A DNA stretch of 64,000 nt from Magicicada septendecula (GCA_034769895.1 CM068367.1:90978399-91042398); one strand, 5' to 3'; shown: positions 1 through 11,069, numbered from the stretch's first letter. Notes: generated by a model not told the origin, from the letters alone. Program-made: numbers and translations.

Positions 1-1386
1 GTTGGGACGGGATGGGACCGATTAGCGCCGGAAAGGGTTGCCTAGGGAGAGTCCAGGGACCAACATAAGGGAGTGAGCTTTGGGAGGGAAACACACATCC
101 TGAGTACAAAGGGGTAGAGTATTTTTTTTTATATAAGGGTAGAATGATGCGGAATGAGTTGAGTAGTAAGTGGGTTTAGAGAATGTTTGATAGAGAATGG
201 GTGTCATGTTAGTTAAAGCTGTTAGTGACGTTAGAGTCAGAAGGGGATTAAGAGAATATATAAATGACAAGTTTTAAATCAAGTTATTATGAATAATTAA
301 GTCACCCAAACTAATGGAGATTGAGAATAATAAAGAAAGAAAGTCATAGTTAAAATGTAAAATTAATTGAAACCAGTGACAGGTTTTGATAGAAATTGAA
401 AGTAATTAAAGCTATAAAAGGTGTAATTTTTGGTCAATTCAAATGTCAATTTCATTGTTAATTGTAATAATAACTAGGTTAATTTTAAATGTCTTATTGT
501 ATTATGTTTGAAGGTAGAAATTTTAAAAATGTTTCATGTATTTTATGATATAGCTTTGTGTGACATGTGTGTCAAGGTCGTTGACTTGACCCAGAGAGAT
601 CAGCTGATGGTTGACGTTATAAACTAGACCAGTTTCTGGCAATTGATTGATGCAATCTGGTTGCTTAATTGAATTAAATGATTTTGATTTTTTCCGAAAT
701 GGAAAAAATAATATTTTGATAAATTAAAATTAAAAAAAAAAAAAAAAATTAGATTTTGATGCCGGCCATATAGGTGATGTTTTAATTTTAAGTGTATTAT
801 TGTTTATGTGTATTGCTAGTGTTTTATTAAATTATATTGTTTAGAATATGTGTGTAAACAAATGTTAGAGTAAGTGAATTCATGTTTAATAAGGTATTCA
901 ATTTGTTTTCTTTAGGATTGTTATTAGTATTGAAGAGAATTAATAGAGTTGATGGATTCATGTAACCGATTTTGTTTTTTTTTGTTGATTTTGAGGAAGT
1001 AACTTAAATGATTTTTTTAATTTAACGAGAAATCTTTTCTGAATTTTCAATAAAAGAATGTATTAATGAGTGTGTGTATGCGCCCAGTACTTGCCAAAGG
1101 CGACCCAGTGTGCATGTAAGGGGGAACATATCGGTTGAGGATCTGGCATGGTATAAGGCCAGGGATTTGGAGTTTGGGGTGGCATGTTAGAAGGTTAGGT
1201 GCGCTGTGGTGCGTGTCTGTTTGATTTTATGGTGTTGGGATCTCGTACAGAGAAGTCCAGTAATCTCGTTCAGGTGCGGCCGTAGTCGCCGAGCCAGGGG
1301 GTTGTTTACCCATGATGTGTAAGAACTAATGGGGGGTTGTTGGCACCATATCCTCACCGATACTCTTAGGGGTTTAGCAATGAGAT
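1..1386 (+). mobile_element. DGG-family element D, 3' internal region (5' part outside window)
   Basis: No gene. This stretch is collinear with 24041-25510 of element A: both open with GTTGGGACGGGAT, share a GGAAACACACATCCT...GTACAAAG box (88-112), the GTCACCCAAACTA box (301-313), a GTCAAG/CTTGAC hairpin (571-590), an A-rich run near 735 and the block GGTGTTGGGATCTC...GAGAAGTCCAG (about 1232-1270). Homology to A stops at CAATGAGAT just before 1387, so the pre-polypurine-tract hairpin and tract found in A, B and C are missing here, probably deleted. The coding part would lie left of the window. Similarity is judged by eye. Confidence 0.75.
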
Positions 1387-2475
1387 TGTGACGATTTAAA
1401 ATTCTAACTGTAATCGTAAATAAAGAAAAATTAAGTTTGCGAGCGATTAAGTATTTTTAAATCGCACTATAAAACCTAAACCCCCGTATTAACTCAGTAT
1501 GAGAATGAGAAGTGATTAAAAATTCCAAAGAAACACTAATAAAAAGGCCGAATTGTAAAAAGTTATTATTATCATAATTAACCCTTTGCTAGTCATCATG
1601 CGGTGACCTGTTAATTCCGGACTCAACGTGTTTATCGAGTCATCTGTAATTTAGGAAGATATAAAAATCATAATGTTTATAATTAGAAATTTGAAGACAC
1701 AAATAGTAGTTAAAATAACTCACTTAAATTATATATGTATAATTAAGGTATAGTTTTTGGTAATAAGAATGTTAACTTAAATAAAAATAGGAACTATATT
1801 GTCGCGGAGTACTTGCCCCTCTCCTTTGTTATGTACCAGTTGAATCGAGCAAAAGACTCGCTATGTTGCCTTCACGCCGTACAGACGTAAGAGCGAGAGC
1901 TCTACCAAAATGTATTTGATTTGTTTGTTTTATTTAACTGTAGTATATTAGCTACCACTTGCTAAACGTGGAAAGCATTGTGTCATGTATCAATAACATA
2001 AATATGTGTTAAGAAGAAGATGTAAAATGTAACACAAAGACAGAACTAGTGGTAAGCAAGATGACGTCTCCCCTCAAGAGGTAACTCCAATTACAACATC
2101 ACTACTGAAGATGTGATCTGCAGAAACTTCATAAAGACACGTATACGATGCATAAGACGCTGCCTAGGACATCCGAGAATCTACATCTACTTATACCAAA
2201 GAAACTTCAATCTCCTCAGTGAACATCCAACCTAATTCTTGCCGAAGACACGACCCAGATGATGACGCCAACTACAAGGATTCCCAAGACGGACACCCCA
2301 GGACGAGGTTACTACGTTCAATTATAAAGGTGACTCGATAGCCTTGCTATCGAGAGTTAATCATATTTGATACACTACTCTCTTCTAAAAGAGACTTTTC
2401 AAAGACGATTAATTTTATTTAAAAATTAAAATGAGACAATCTAAGAGTTTACTGTAAAATTCAATTATCATACGT
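1387..2475 (+). repeat. Probable 3' LTR of element D (right end unresolved)
   Basis: The sequence from 1387 begins TGTGACGATTTAAAATTC, which resembles the start of the element A LTR (TGTAACGCATCTAAAATTGG) and sits where homology to the A internal region ends. I could not find a matching second copy or a clear CA end with target duplication, so the right limit is arbitrary. The stretch holds no open frame of interest. Confidence 0.4.
2334..2354. other. Perfect inverted repeat, 9-bp stem with 3-nt loop
   Basis: CTCGATAGC-CTT-GCTATCGAG forms a perfect hairpin just downstream of a TATAAAGG motif (about 2323-2330). In an LTR this is where the transcript start and R region would lie, but the LTR itself is not proven here. 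Confidence 0.5.
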
Positions 2476-2829
2476 TGTAACGCCTTAAATGTAAAAGTAA
2501 GTTATTATCACTTCAAGTAATAATGCCATTCTTCAAATGGTAAAAGAAGTCTTGCAAGCTTCTAGATGAACTGAAAATAATAAGAAGTCTTTACTATAAA
2601 TATACATAAAGTAAACTCGGATCCGAGGTATAAGAATACATAATCAATTTGATCCCAAAATTTTATGAAAAGCATTTAAATATTTTAGTTTAATTAATGA
2701 TATCATGGGATCTTTTAGTAACTGTTGTTAATAAAGAGAAGTCGTCTTGTTACACCTGAAAATGAGTGCATAAATCAGTAAAATACCTTTACCTTCAATT
2801 AATTTTGACTTTAAATACAGTTCGTTACA
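2476..2829 (+). repeat. Candidate LTR of the gypsy-like element
   Basis: The stretch starts TGTAACG and ends CGTTACA, inverted termini typical of Ty3/gypsy LTRs (an alternative end is CGTTACA at 2905). It lies upstream of the gag gene at 3796. No second copy was found after pol and no convincing primer-binding site follows, so this is a weak call. Confidence 0.3.
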
Positions 2830-3795
2830 ACGTAGGCAGCCCATGTAACTGGCAGACGTCAGTTAAGATGGGTTCCCTGGATTTGTATCGCGGCAATACG
2901 TTACAAAATTGCGCAACTCTGCTTAATTTATTAGTAAATTAGATAACTCACGGCATTCAGTTATTGATCTATGCACTCAGAGAATGTAATTGATGTAACT
3001 TTAATTTTCAAAAAGAAATGAATTTGTTTTGAGATACGTAAAAGATAGTCAGTATAAATTGAAATATCATTGTATGAAGATATATGCATGTACCTACTTG
3101 CATACATGAATTGTAATGCTTGGTCAACTGCTCAGTCTTTAACAGGTTTATATATTGACAATCCAAGACCTGTTGTTTCTTGAATAATGCAGGCTTATTC
3201 AATCTGCATAGTAGATGTTAGTGTATGTCTGTTGTCACGGTAAAGAAAAAAATTTGTTAATAATAATGCTCCTGTGTAAAGTAGACCCGGTTAATTACGT
3301 GGAAAGTATTTTGTAACTTGAAATTGTTACCAAAATAAATAATTGATTTAATTGGGGAAAGTACATGAATGAATAAAGTCAAACTGTTATAAACCGTAAT
3401 ACACGTGTAAGTTGAAGGCGTGCATTGTTGAATGAGATTCACCCTATGCGTGCTAGCTGGCTCCTCCAGTTATGACCTGTTAAGGAAGTTAATCGGTGGC
3501 ATTGTGTAGAGAACAATACGTGAGCGTAAACCCCCCCGCATTCTCACGGACACACTGACCATACCTTTGTTTACTAAATAAAGAGGGTGGCCTACATTCC
3601 AGCAAACAGCTGATCGGCTATTTAACTTTGAAAAATATGTGTGTGTGGAATTTCTGTCTCTCCCTTAGAAGAGAAATTGTTCTTTTCTGAATTATGCAAA
3701 TTATTTACTCAAGAATCTATCTTATATATGTGATTAATGTGTAGTGTTGTAGAAGTAGTTTTAAGTACGTTTTAATGTGTTAGAACTAAGATAAA
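2830..3795 (+). other. Gypsy element leader, no gene seen
   Basis: About 960 bp between the candidate LTR and the gag start. There is no long open frame and I could not identify a tRNA primer-binding site. It is presumably the untranslated leader of the downstream retroelement. Confidence 0.35.
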
Positions 3796-5283
3796 ATGGC
3801 CCAATTCAATCCGGATTTGTTATTAAAAGACGAGCTGTCTTACGAAGCTCTTTTGCGTGGACTACCCCATGTGAATGTAACAGTCGCGGAATTGCGTAGG
3901 TCAATACGCGAATGTGGATTTGATACACCCGCGCAATTAAACAACCTAAGCGAGCTCGATTATGAAAGCGAGAGAGAAATTTGTAATGCCAAGTATAGTG
4001 AGCTTACCTTATTGTCTCAAAGCCTCCAAGACGAGAAATCTCCGGCGATAATTTTGCAGACTACCCAGAGAATAGAGCATTTAACCCGGCGAATGAAAAA
4101 TTTGTTGATCTGGCCTAATCTTACGGAAATACCTCCTGAAGTACAAAACCTAGCTGACGAAGCTTTACGCCGCTTAGCCACAATTCTAAATAACTTAAGA
4201 AGAAGATCCGACTCATTCAGGATGGATGAAATAGAAAAGTCCTTAAAGAAATTACACATCTCCCCAGTACAATCACCTACTACTGATCTACCTCCGCCTA
4301 ACACTGATCGGAACTCACCCGCCGTATCACAAATGCAAGCGAACCAAGAGCAAAATACTGATAGAGATTTAAATGCCCCTCCTCCCGAGCGTTTTCAGAT
4401 TCGTCCCGGAAATCATGAATTGACCACCCCGAATGCATCATATCGTTGTACTAAAGGAATGCCAACCTTGAACTATAACGCGGACCTATACGGTAAAATG
4501 ACTCATCCTGTGGAGAAAGTCTTAACTGAAATCCCTTACACCGATGGATTAAATGTCTCCAAACTACTAAATTTCATTAGCTATCTCCTGCAGATAAAAG
4601 ATCTACAGCAGCTGAATGACTGGCAAATTTTGCAAGTTCTGCTACCGAAATGTAAACCCCCGTTAAAGAATCGTGTGATAGAAGCTCTAACCTCTACATT
4701 TCCAGTAGAAGAGCTACATAGCTCGATAATAAAGTACTTTATCCCAACCGGTATTTACGAAGAAATTAAAAGAAAGACTGTACTCCGAGTACAAGGAAAT
4801 CAGGAGAGATTAGCTCATTACATCTCCGATATCAGGGAGTCATCTCGACTACTACGTGTAGATTGGAATGAGACACAGATGGTCAACACCATTTTAATAG
4901 GACTGTCACCTGAGGAAAGTTCTCGTTTATCGTTGATAAATAGACCAAACACAATTGCAGATCTAGAACAGTGCAGTATCCATTCGTCAAATGTATGGTA
5001 CTCCGATCAAAATAGACAGGCAATGAAACCCGCAGAAACTAATAGAAATGAATTGCGAGCCCTAGTGCCCGATGTAACAACCCCGCATGAAAGGCAAGTT
5101 TTCAGTAGACCTCACAATGTGCGCAAATCTGGTAAGTTAAGTGTAACACTATATAAAGCGGAAACAAGGTACCCTCCTCGCAATAAACCCATCTGTTATA
5201 ATTGCGGCAAATATGGACACATAAGAAAAGACTGCAAGAGTAAGCCATTGGAACGGAAACACCCAGATCCAAAAAACATGTAA
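3796..5283 (+). CDS. gag: Ty3/gypsy-like Gag protein
   Basis: An intact 495-residue frame. The N-terminal 150 residues are helical and charged, the middle (about 230-420) has the character of a retrotransposon capsid domain, and near the C-terminus there is one CCHC zinc knuckle, CYNCGKYGHIRKDC (about residues 469-482), followed by a basic tail. In this family Gag forms the cytoplasmic particle and the knuckle binds the element RNA. The ATG at 3796 is in an AAAATGG context and is the first in frame. Pol lies in the -1 frame relative to gag, as is common in gypsy elements, although a stop at 5436-5438 separates the visible pol frame from the gag end. Unlike pol, gag shows no break, so it may still be translatable. 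Confidence 0.85.
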   Translation: MAQFNPDLLLKDELSYEALLRGLPHVNVTVAELRRSIRECGFDTPAQLNNLSELDYESEREICNAKYSELTLLSQSLQDEKSPAIILQTTQRIEHLTRRMKNLLIWPNLTEIPPEVQNLADEALRRLATILNNLRRRSDSFRMDEIEKSLKKLHISPVQSPTTDLPPPNTDRNSPAVSQMQANQEQNTDRDLNAPPPERFQIRPGNHELTTPNASYRCTKGMPTLNYNADLYGKMTHPVEKVLTEIPYTDGLNVSKLLNFISYLLQIKDLQQLNDWQILQVLLPKCKPPLKNRVIEALTSTFPVEELHSSIIKYFIPTGIYEEIKRKTVLRVQGNQERLAHYISDIRESSRLLRVDWNETQMVNTILIGLSPEESSRLSLINRPNTIADLEQCSIHSSNVWYSDQNRQAMKPAETNRNELRALVPDVTTPHERQVFSRPHNVRKSGKLSVTLYKAETRYPPRNKPICYNCGKYGHIRKDCKSKPLERKHPDPKNM

Positions 5284-5438
5284 GGCAGGGAGACCCGAAA
5301 TCCTGTGTCTTCCGCAGCAACTCGAAATCTGGTGAACATAAAGAAACTTATAAAAAAAAAATATATATATATAAAATATTTGATAACCAATGTGGAAGGA
5401 AAAGAAGTTCGAAAGAAATAGATCCCTATGTGAGATAA

Positions 5439-6809
5439 TTTCGTGAAAAATGTAACGCGATAAATAAATGTAACTGGACTAAAAGCCTATTACCCTTAAT
5501 ACGAGTTGACTTAGGCGTTACCTCCACAATCGCATTAATTGATTCGGGATCTAGCAGAACTTTAATCAGCCAAGAATTAGCGGAGAAATTAGCGAAACAC
5601 CATCTAGTAAAACGGACTCAACCGGTGAATATAAAGTGTGGTACCGCCAATAAACGAAATATAATAATAAAACTGAGCATTACCCTTAAGGTTAAAATCA
5701 AGAACCTAACCTGGATGTTTACAATGTTAGTATGTAAGGAATTAGGACCTGATTTAATATTAGGAGCAGACTTTATTAGTAAAACGGGAATGATTCTTGA
5801 CATCTATGAGCAAAAATATTATTTCCGATTCGACCGTACACGGAAATATAGATTTGATAGTAATAATAAAAATAAAAAAAAATATTGTTCATCTACTGCA
5901 CATGTGATACACCAAGAGTCAGATTTATCTCATCTAGAAAGTAGAGATAGAGTGAGAATACTGAAATTAATAAAAGAATTTTCCTCAGTTCTTACACCTA
6001 AACTAGGACTCACTAAACCAATAGAATATAAAATTAATCTGAGTGATCAGAAAGTAATACGCCTACCTCCGTACAAGTTGTCGCCTCCCAAGATGGAAGT
6101 GATGAGAAACCATATCAACAAGTTGTTGGAGCAAGGAGTCATTGAACCCTCTACTTCCCCATATTCTTCACCCTCCTTTTTAGTACCTAAAGGTCACGAT
6201 AAACACAGACTAGTTGTGGACTACAGGCAATTAAACAAAAGAATAGAATTTGAATCTATTCCTCTTCCAGACATCCATAGTGCTTTCCATTACTTCACGA
6301 AAGCTATGGTCTTTACGGTAATGGATCTGAATCAAGCTTTTCACCAAATACCCCTTTCTGAAGAATCAAAACGTCTAACCGCGTTTGCAGTTCCTTTTAA
6401 CTTGTACCAATTTACTAGAGTACCCTTTGGAATATCTCAAGGAAGTTCCGTATGTAGTAGACTATTAGAAAGGATATTTCACGATATTAAGTTTAAATAT
6501 GTGTATCACTATTTGGACGACATCGTTATATATAGCGAATCTATGGAACTACATCTTAAACACCTACGCGAAGTGTTATCTCGGTTACTAAGAGCAGGAT
6601 TAACTGTTAACCCAAAGAAGGTAAGTTTTGCCGTTCCACAGTTTTCATTCTTAGGTCACATCGTGAAAGCGAATGGAAAGGTAAGCATTGACCCCGAACG
6701 AACCCGCGCTATTAGAGAATTTTCACGCCCACGAGATGCAAAAGGTATAGCCCGATTTTTGGGAATGGTAAATTATTTCCACAAATATATTCCCATCTTG
6801 CCGAAATAG
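5439..6809 (+). CDS. pol: Gypsy-like Pol, first part: aspartic protease and reverse transcriptase
   Basis: The frame is open from 5439, with no in-frame ATG before the protease, so expression by frameshift from gag or from a longer ancestral frame is likely. The protease active site is IDSGSSRT at about 5538, with a downstream ILGAD motif near 5760. Reverse transcriptase follows: VVDYRQLNK, the FTVMDLNQAFHQI catalytic block, the PFGISQGS block and the YLDD active site near 6515, then FLGHIV and RFLGMVNYFHKYI of the thumb and connection. A TAG at 6807-6809 ends the frame through a one-base frameshift near 6790; the expected continuation LAEIAAPLNSL lies in another frame. Domain order protease-RT-RNase H-integrase is that of Ty3/gypsy, not copia. 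Confidence 0.85.
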   Translation, partial: FREKCNAINKCNWTKSLLPLIRVDLGVTSTIALIDSGSSRTLISQELAEKLAKHHLVKRTQPVNIKCGTANKRNIIIKLSITLKVKIKNLTWMFTMLVCKELGPDLILGADFISKTGMILDIYEQKYYFRFDRTRKYRFDSNNKNKKKYCSSTAHVIHQESDLSHLESRDRVRILKLIKEFSSVLTPKLGLTKPIEYKINLSDQKVIRLPPYKLSPPKMEVMRNHINKLLEQGVIEPSTSPYSSPSFLVPKGHDKHRLVVDYRQLNKRIEFESIPLPDIHSAFHYFTKAMVFTVMDLNQAFHQIPLSEESKRLTAFAVPFNLYQFTRVPFGISQGSSVCSRLLERIFHDIKFKYVYHYLDDIVIYSESMELHLKHLREVLSRLLRAGLTVNPKKVSFAVPQFSFLGHIVKANGKVSIDPERTRAIREFSRPRDAKGIARFLGMVNYFHKYIPILPK

Positions 6810-7204
6810 CAGCACCCCTAAATTCCTTGCGAAAGAAGGGAACAAAGTTTGAATGGAGCTCACGACATCAAAACGCGTTTGAGCAACTTAAAGAAAGTAT
6901 CATATCTCCCCCAGTTTTGCAACTAGCGGATTTTACGAAACCTTTCGTAGTGCAGACCGACAGTTCCAGTGTAGCGTTAGGTGCAGTGATATATCAAGAG
7001 ATAGAAAACTGTAGCCTACCTATTAGTTATGCATCGCGAACACTGAGCGACCAAGAAAGAAAGTATTCCGCATATGAATTGGAATGTTTAGCAATTGTTT
7101 TTGCATTCGAGAAGTTTAAACCCTTCCTAGAACATAAAGAATTCCTTTTGGAAACTGACAATCAAGCGTTATCTTGGTTACTGAATCACCCTAAACAGTT
7201 ATGA
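6797..7204 (+). CDS. pol: Gypsy-like Pol, RNase H part (frameshifted, ends in nonsense codon)
   Basis: This frame takes over from the RT after a one-base frameshift. It begins LAEIAAPLNSLRKKGT and contains the RNase H core: VVQTDSSSVALGAVIYQ with its catalytic Asp, the SYASRTLSDQERKYSAYELECLAI segment with the catalytic Glu, and LETDNQALSWLL with another catalytic Asp. A TGA at 7202-7204 stops the frame where related elements usually carry a sense codon before a GRIGRW-like segment; the same frame continues directly into the integrase part. The element is therefore probably dead in pol while keeping recognisable enzyme domains. Confidence 0.8.
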   Translation, partial: LAEIAAPLNSLRKKGTKFEWSSRHQNAFEQLKESIISPPVLQLADFTKPFVVQTDSSSVALGAVIYQEIENCSLPISYASRTLSDQERKYSAYELECLAIVFAFEKFKPFLEHKEFLLETDNQALSWLLNHPKQL

Positions 7205-8650
7205 CGTATTGGGAGATGGATATTGAAGTTAAACTGCTACAAATTCAGAGTGCAGCATATAAAAGGTACCCAAAACGTAGTCGCTGATACCCTGTCCCGT
7301 ATGTTCCAGTCGCCCACTAAAACTCCCAAAAGCAAGGAGAATCCGGAAATAGCACTTGCTAACGCCGTAATTACCGAGTTCCCCCTTGCCTTTACAAACA
7401 TTGCTCTGTATCAACAACAAGACCCCTTACTGAAGCCTATTATAGAACAACTTACGCAAGGTATTAAATCCGAGAAATACGTTTTGAGTAAAAATGTACT
7501 ATGTCACAAGATAAGAAGCGGAAAGGAACTAAGAATAATAGCCCCTGATGTAATTAAGCCCATGCTGATGGAATACTTCCATTCATCTACCATAGGAGCC
7601 CATATGGGAATCAATAAGACAATACATCGTGTTCGAAAGGAATATCATTGGAACAATATGAACAGCGAAATAGCCAGTTTCATAAAGAAATGTACATTAT
7701 GTGCGCTCAGTAAACCAGCCAGAAATAATCAAGTAAGCCAACTGATTTCAGAAATCCCTAAATTCCCTTTTTCTAAACTTTATCTAGACTTTTCAGGTCC
7801 ATATCCACGATCCAAATCAGGTAATACAATGTTACTCATCTGTGTAGATTCGTTCACCAAATTTGTTTGGATGTATCCCATGCGACGAGCATTAGCATTG
7901 ACGACTGTAAAAATATTGCAGGAAAGATTATTTAAAGACTACGGTACACCTGTACGTATAGTATCAGATAATGGACCACAGTTTAAAGCGAAAGAATTTA
8001 GGAATATGTGTTTCAAGTTAGGAATAGACCATATAACCACTACGGAGTATCGACCGCAAGGCAATATTGCTGAAAGGTATCTACGAAACCTCAAATCTGC
8101 GTTAATCGCCTATCATGCGAACGATCATACGTCGTGGGACCAAAACCTATCCTGGATTCAATACGCCTTTAATTCAGCTTATCACGAAGGTCACAAGTCG
8201 ACCCCGTTTGAGTTACTGTACAAATACCGACCAAACCACCCTTTGTCCACAAAATGGAATATACATGACCTGCTGCCTCCGCAAATAACGGATAAGCAGA
8301 TAAAGCAAATATGGAAAAAAGCCCGCTCTAATTTAAGAGCGAACTTAGAGAAATCCAGAAAATACCACGAGAAAGGTATTCATAACAATTCAATTAGGTA
8401 CCAAGTAGGTGACTTAGTAATGTATAAGACTCACCCCACTAGTAGTGCAATTGATAAGACCACCTCTAAACTATCATACCGATGGTGTGGCCCTTACCAA
8501 ATCCAGAAGTACCTAACTCCAGTTACAGTAGCCCTGTACGAACCTGCGACTCGAAAATATGTGCGGAGAACACATATTTCGCAGCTAAAATTGTATAAGA
8601 ATAAGAGAAGGAATAGTATAACCCAAAATAGAAAAGGGAATACTGGGTAG
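7205..8650 (+). CDS. pol: Gypsy-like Pol, integrase part
   Basis: Open for about 480 residues in the same frame as the RNase H part. A zinc-binding HHCC region is visible (GAHMGINKTIHRV...CTLC, about 7590-7705). The catalytic core has the DD35E triad: Asp in LYLDFSGPY, Asp in IVSDNGPQF and Glu in NIAERYLRNLK. The C-terminal part has a GPY/F-like module (RWCGPYQIQKYL) near 8485. The enzyme inserts element cDNA into the host chromosome. The TAG at 8648-8650 is the normal end. No envelope gene follows. Confidence 0.85.
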   Translation, partial: RIGRWILKLNCYKFRVQHIKGTQNVVADTLSRMFQSPTKTPKSKENPEIALANAVITEFPLAFTNIALYQQQDPLLKPIIEQLTQGIKSEKYVLSKNVLCHKIRSGKELRIIAPDVIKPMLMEYFHSSTIGAHMGINKTIHRVRKEYHWNNMNSEIASFIKKCTLCALSKPARNNQVSQLISEIPKFPFSKLYLDFSGPYPRSKSGNTMLLICVDSFTKFVWMYPMRRALALTTVKILQERLFKDYGTPVRIVSDNGPQFKAKEFRNMCFKLGIDHITTTEYRPQGNIAERYLRNLKSALIAYHANDHTSWDQNLSWIQYAFNSAYHEGHKSTPFELLYKYRPNHPLSTKWNIHDLLPPQITDKQIKQIWKKARSNLRANLEKSRKYHEKGIHNNSIRYQVGDLVMYKTHPTSSAIDKTTSKLSYRWCGPYQIQKYLTPVTVALYEPATRKYVRRTHISQLKLYKNKRRNSITQNRKGNTG

Positions 8651-9063
8651 TGAAGTATATTATACTTCTGAAACCGTGGAAAATGTTAAACGTAGAGTTT
8701 GGAAATGAGGCCTGATCAACCTGAGTCCATAACCATTACAACAACACTGTTTTTTATGTATTTAATGTGCGCTCCTTGACGTTCTTGGAAGCCATTTACA
8801 ACACACTAAATTTGTGTGTGTATATGATGGGTGTAATCGTAATAATAATAACACAACGTAATTAGTTTAAAATCATTTAAAAATTTATTAATCAAAAATT
8901 TCTTATTTGGTTGCGATTTAAAATATCATTATTATTTGCTTGTGTGTGTAGTCATAGCACACATCTAATTATTACATATAAGTGATAATCTCGTATTACA
9001 CATAGACATAATATACAATCTTATACTATAATACACATTTATAATTATCTAATATTGGTCTCG
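8651..9063 (+). other. Gypsy 3' flank, no gene seen
   Basis: AT-rich sequence between the integrase stop and the insertion point of element C. No LTR matching the 5' side was recognised. Because C, the BEL solo LTR and everything inside them are insertions, the original continuation of this DNA is 18210-18433 and then 54507 onward, so any 3' LTR could be split among these pieces. Confidence 0.5.
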
Positions 9064-9067
9064 GCTT
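9064..9067. repeat. Target-site duplication GCTT, left copy (element C)
   Basis: GCTT directly precedes the TGTGATTC end of the left LTR of C and is repeated at 18206-18209 directly after the right LTR. A 4-bp duplication fits Ty3/gypsy-type integrases. Confidence 0.85.
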
Positions 9068-9325
9068 TGTGATTCTACAAATTACTGTCACATAAAATTT
9101 ACTTAACAATTATAATACTGAATAATTACGGGCGCCATGATGCAAGTCTTTGCAAAAACATATGAGATTAGGCTTACCTTGCAGTCCAGAATTCGGGTTA
9201 ACGAACCAGTAATAGCGAAATGTGTTACCTGAAATAATCTCCGGGGTGGGACAGTATTAGGAGAAGCACACATCACGAATCATCGGATTAAGATAAGAAA
9301 AAAAGATGACAAATGTAAGCATAAA

Positions 9326-9589
9326 TTGATCATTGGAACGTGGAACGTACAGACCAAGCTGCAACCAGGAAAGATGAGGGAAGTTGCTGATGAAATGAAC
9401 AGATTTCATTTGGATATTATTGCCTTACAAGAGATTAGATGGCAAGGACAAGGAGTGATCGAAAAGAGATTTCAAGTTCATTCACAGTGGACCTACAGCA
9501 AGAACAGGTCAGTTTGGGACTGGGTTCATAATGAACAAGAAAATATCTGGCAGGGATTGAACCAATATCTGATAGAATATGCAAGCTAA
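9326..9589 (+). pseudogene. Non-LTR endonuclease domain, N-terminal part
   Basis: Encodes the start of an APE-type endonuclease: [16 protein letters not shown], then [15 protein letters not shown], with the catalytic Glu in the QEIRW motif. These residues nick the target DNA in target-primed reverse transcription and resemble the endonuclease seen in RTE elements and the CFDP2-like proteins derived from them. The frame is lost near 9500-9590 by a small deletion; the domain resumes in another frame at 9592. Coding may begin a little upstream of 9326. Confidence 0.8.
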
Positions 9590-9591
9590 GA

Positions 9592-10212
9592 ATGAAAGGC
9601 CATTTCAGAAATATAACACTCATATCAGTACATGCACCAACTGAGGATAAATCAGATGAAGAGAAGGAGGAATTTTATAGAAAATTAACAAGAGTGTATG
9701 GAGCAGTCCCAAAATACGACTTAGTTATCATTCTGGGGGACTTTAATGCTAAGATTGGAAAAGAGAATTTTCTGAAGGGCGTTGCTGGGAAATTCTCCCT
9801 GCACAATGAATCAAGTGACAATGGAAGAATGCTTGCAGAGTTCGCTACAGCGTGCGGAATGATCATAAAAAGCACCAGTTTTGATCATAAAAGAATCCAC
9901 TTAGGGACATGGAGAGCCCCTGGGACTGATCTAATGAATCAAATTGATCATGTTCTTGTTAGCAAAAGACATGCAACCTCTGTAGTAGACACTAGAGCAA
10001 TGAGAGGTCCAAACTGTGATACTGATCACTATCTGGTGAGAGCAGTGGTCAGGGAAAACCTAGTTATGATCCAAAAAGATAAAGGAGAGAAAAGAATGAA
10101 ATGGGATGTCGATAAACTTAAAGATGGTCAGTGTTGTGGTCAATACCAACTAATGATAGCTAACAAACTTGTAAGGAAATCAATAATATTGAAGAAAAGC
10201 GGGCAAACATGA
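9592..10212 (+). pseudogene. Non-LTR endonuclease domain, C-terminal part
   Basis: Continues the endonuclease: LISVHAPTEDKSDEEKEEF, the catalytic Asp/Asn motif VIILGDFNAKIGKE, then TWRAPGT...QIDHVLVSKR and the terminal catalytic CDTDHYLVRA (SDH-type) motif. All catalytic motifs are recognisable. The frame breaks near 10130, and the linker to the RT continues in the frame that begins near 10209. Confidence 0.8.
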
Positions 10213-11069
10213 AAGAAGCTGTTATAGAGGCGGCTAGAGAGATAGTAGGTGTGAAAAGGAGAAAACAGTCCGAATGGTTTGATGACGAGTGCAGAGAAGC
10301 TATACAAAGAAAGAATGAATACAGAAGGAAAATGTTGGAGAGAAACACTAGACAGAATAGTGACCGATATAGAGCTAGCAGACGCGAGGCAAACCATTTA
10401 TGTAAGAAGAAAAAAAGAGAATACATGAAGGAGAAGGTGCGCAAAATAGAGGAATTATCAGAACAGAAGAAAACAAAAAACCTGTATAATGAGGTAAGAA
10501 GTATAAACAGAAGTTACCAACCAAAGCTAAATATCTGCAAAGACAAAGATGGAAAACTAATAGCAGAAGACAGGCTGATCCTCAACAGATGGGCTGAATA
10601 TTTTGAAGAAATATTAAATAAGCCTGACACAATGGAGACTGTAGAAGAGAATGTAAGAATAGGTCCAGAACCATATGTAGAAACTCCCTCAGTTGAGGAA
10701 GTGAGAAGAGCAATTAATCGACTAAAGAACGGGAAAGCGCCTGGCGAAGATCAGCTTAGCCCTGAACTGATCAAAAAAGGCGGTGGAGCACTAACTGCAC
10801 AAATTCATGATATAGTATGTAGTGTATGGGAGGAAGAGACAATGCCAAATGACTGGAAGACTGGAGTAATATGCCCAGTTTTTAAAAAAGGAGATAAAAC
10901 TGTATGCAGCAATTATAGGGGCATAACACTGCTAAGCTGTGTCTATAAGATATTGTCCATGATTCTCCTTGATAGGCTAAATGTATATGCAGAGGAAATC
11001 CTAAGTGAACAAAAAAGTGGAAGTGGAATATGCCCGACCGGAGCACAGTCGATCAAATTTTCGTCATGA
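10209..11069 (+). pseudogene. Non-LTR linker and first reverse transcriptase motifs
   Basis: A basic linker with many Arg/Lys (KKKKREYMKEK) leads into the RT: VRRAINRLKNGKAPGEDQL, the DWKTGVICPVFKKGD block and NYRGITLLSCVYKILS. These are motifs 0-2 of non-LTR reverse transcriptases. A one-base frameshift near 11030, inside the segment that normally reads QAGFRPGRSTVDQIF, moves the reading frame. Confidence 0.8.

Noticed and set aside
3796-8650. The gypsy-like element as the direct autonomous partner of the DGG elements
   Set aside because: No shared LTR, primer-binding site or 3' box was seen; the partner is probably elsewhere.
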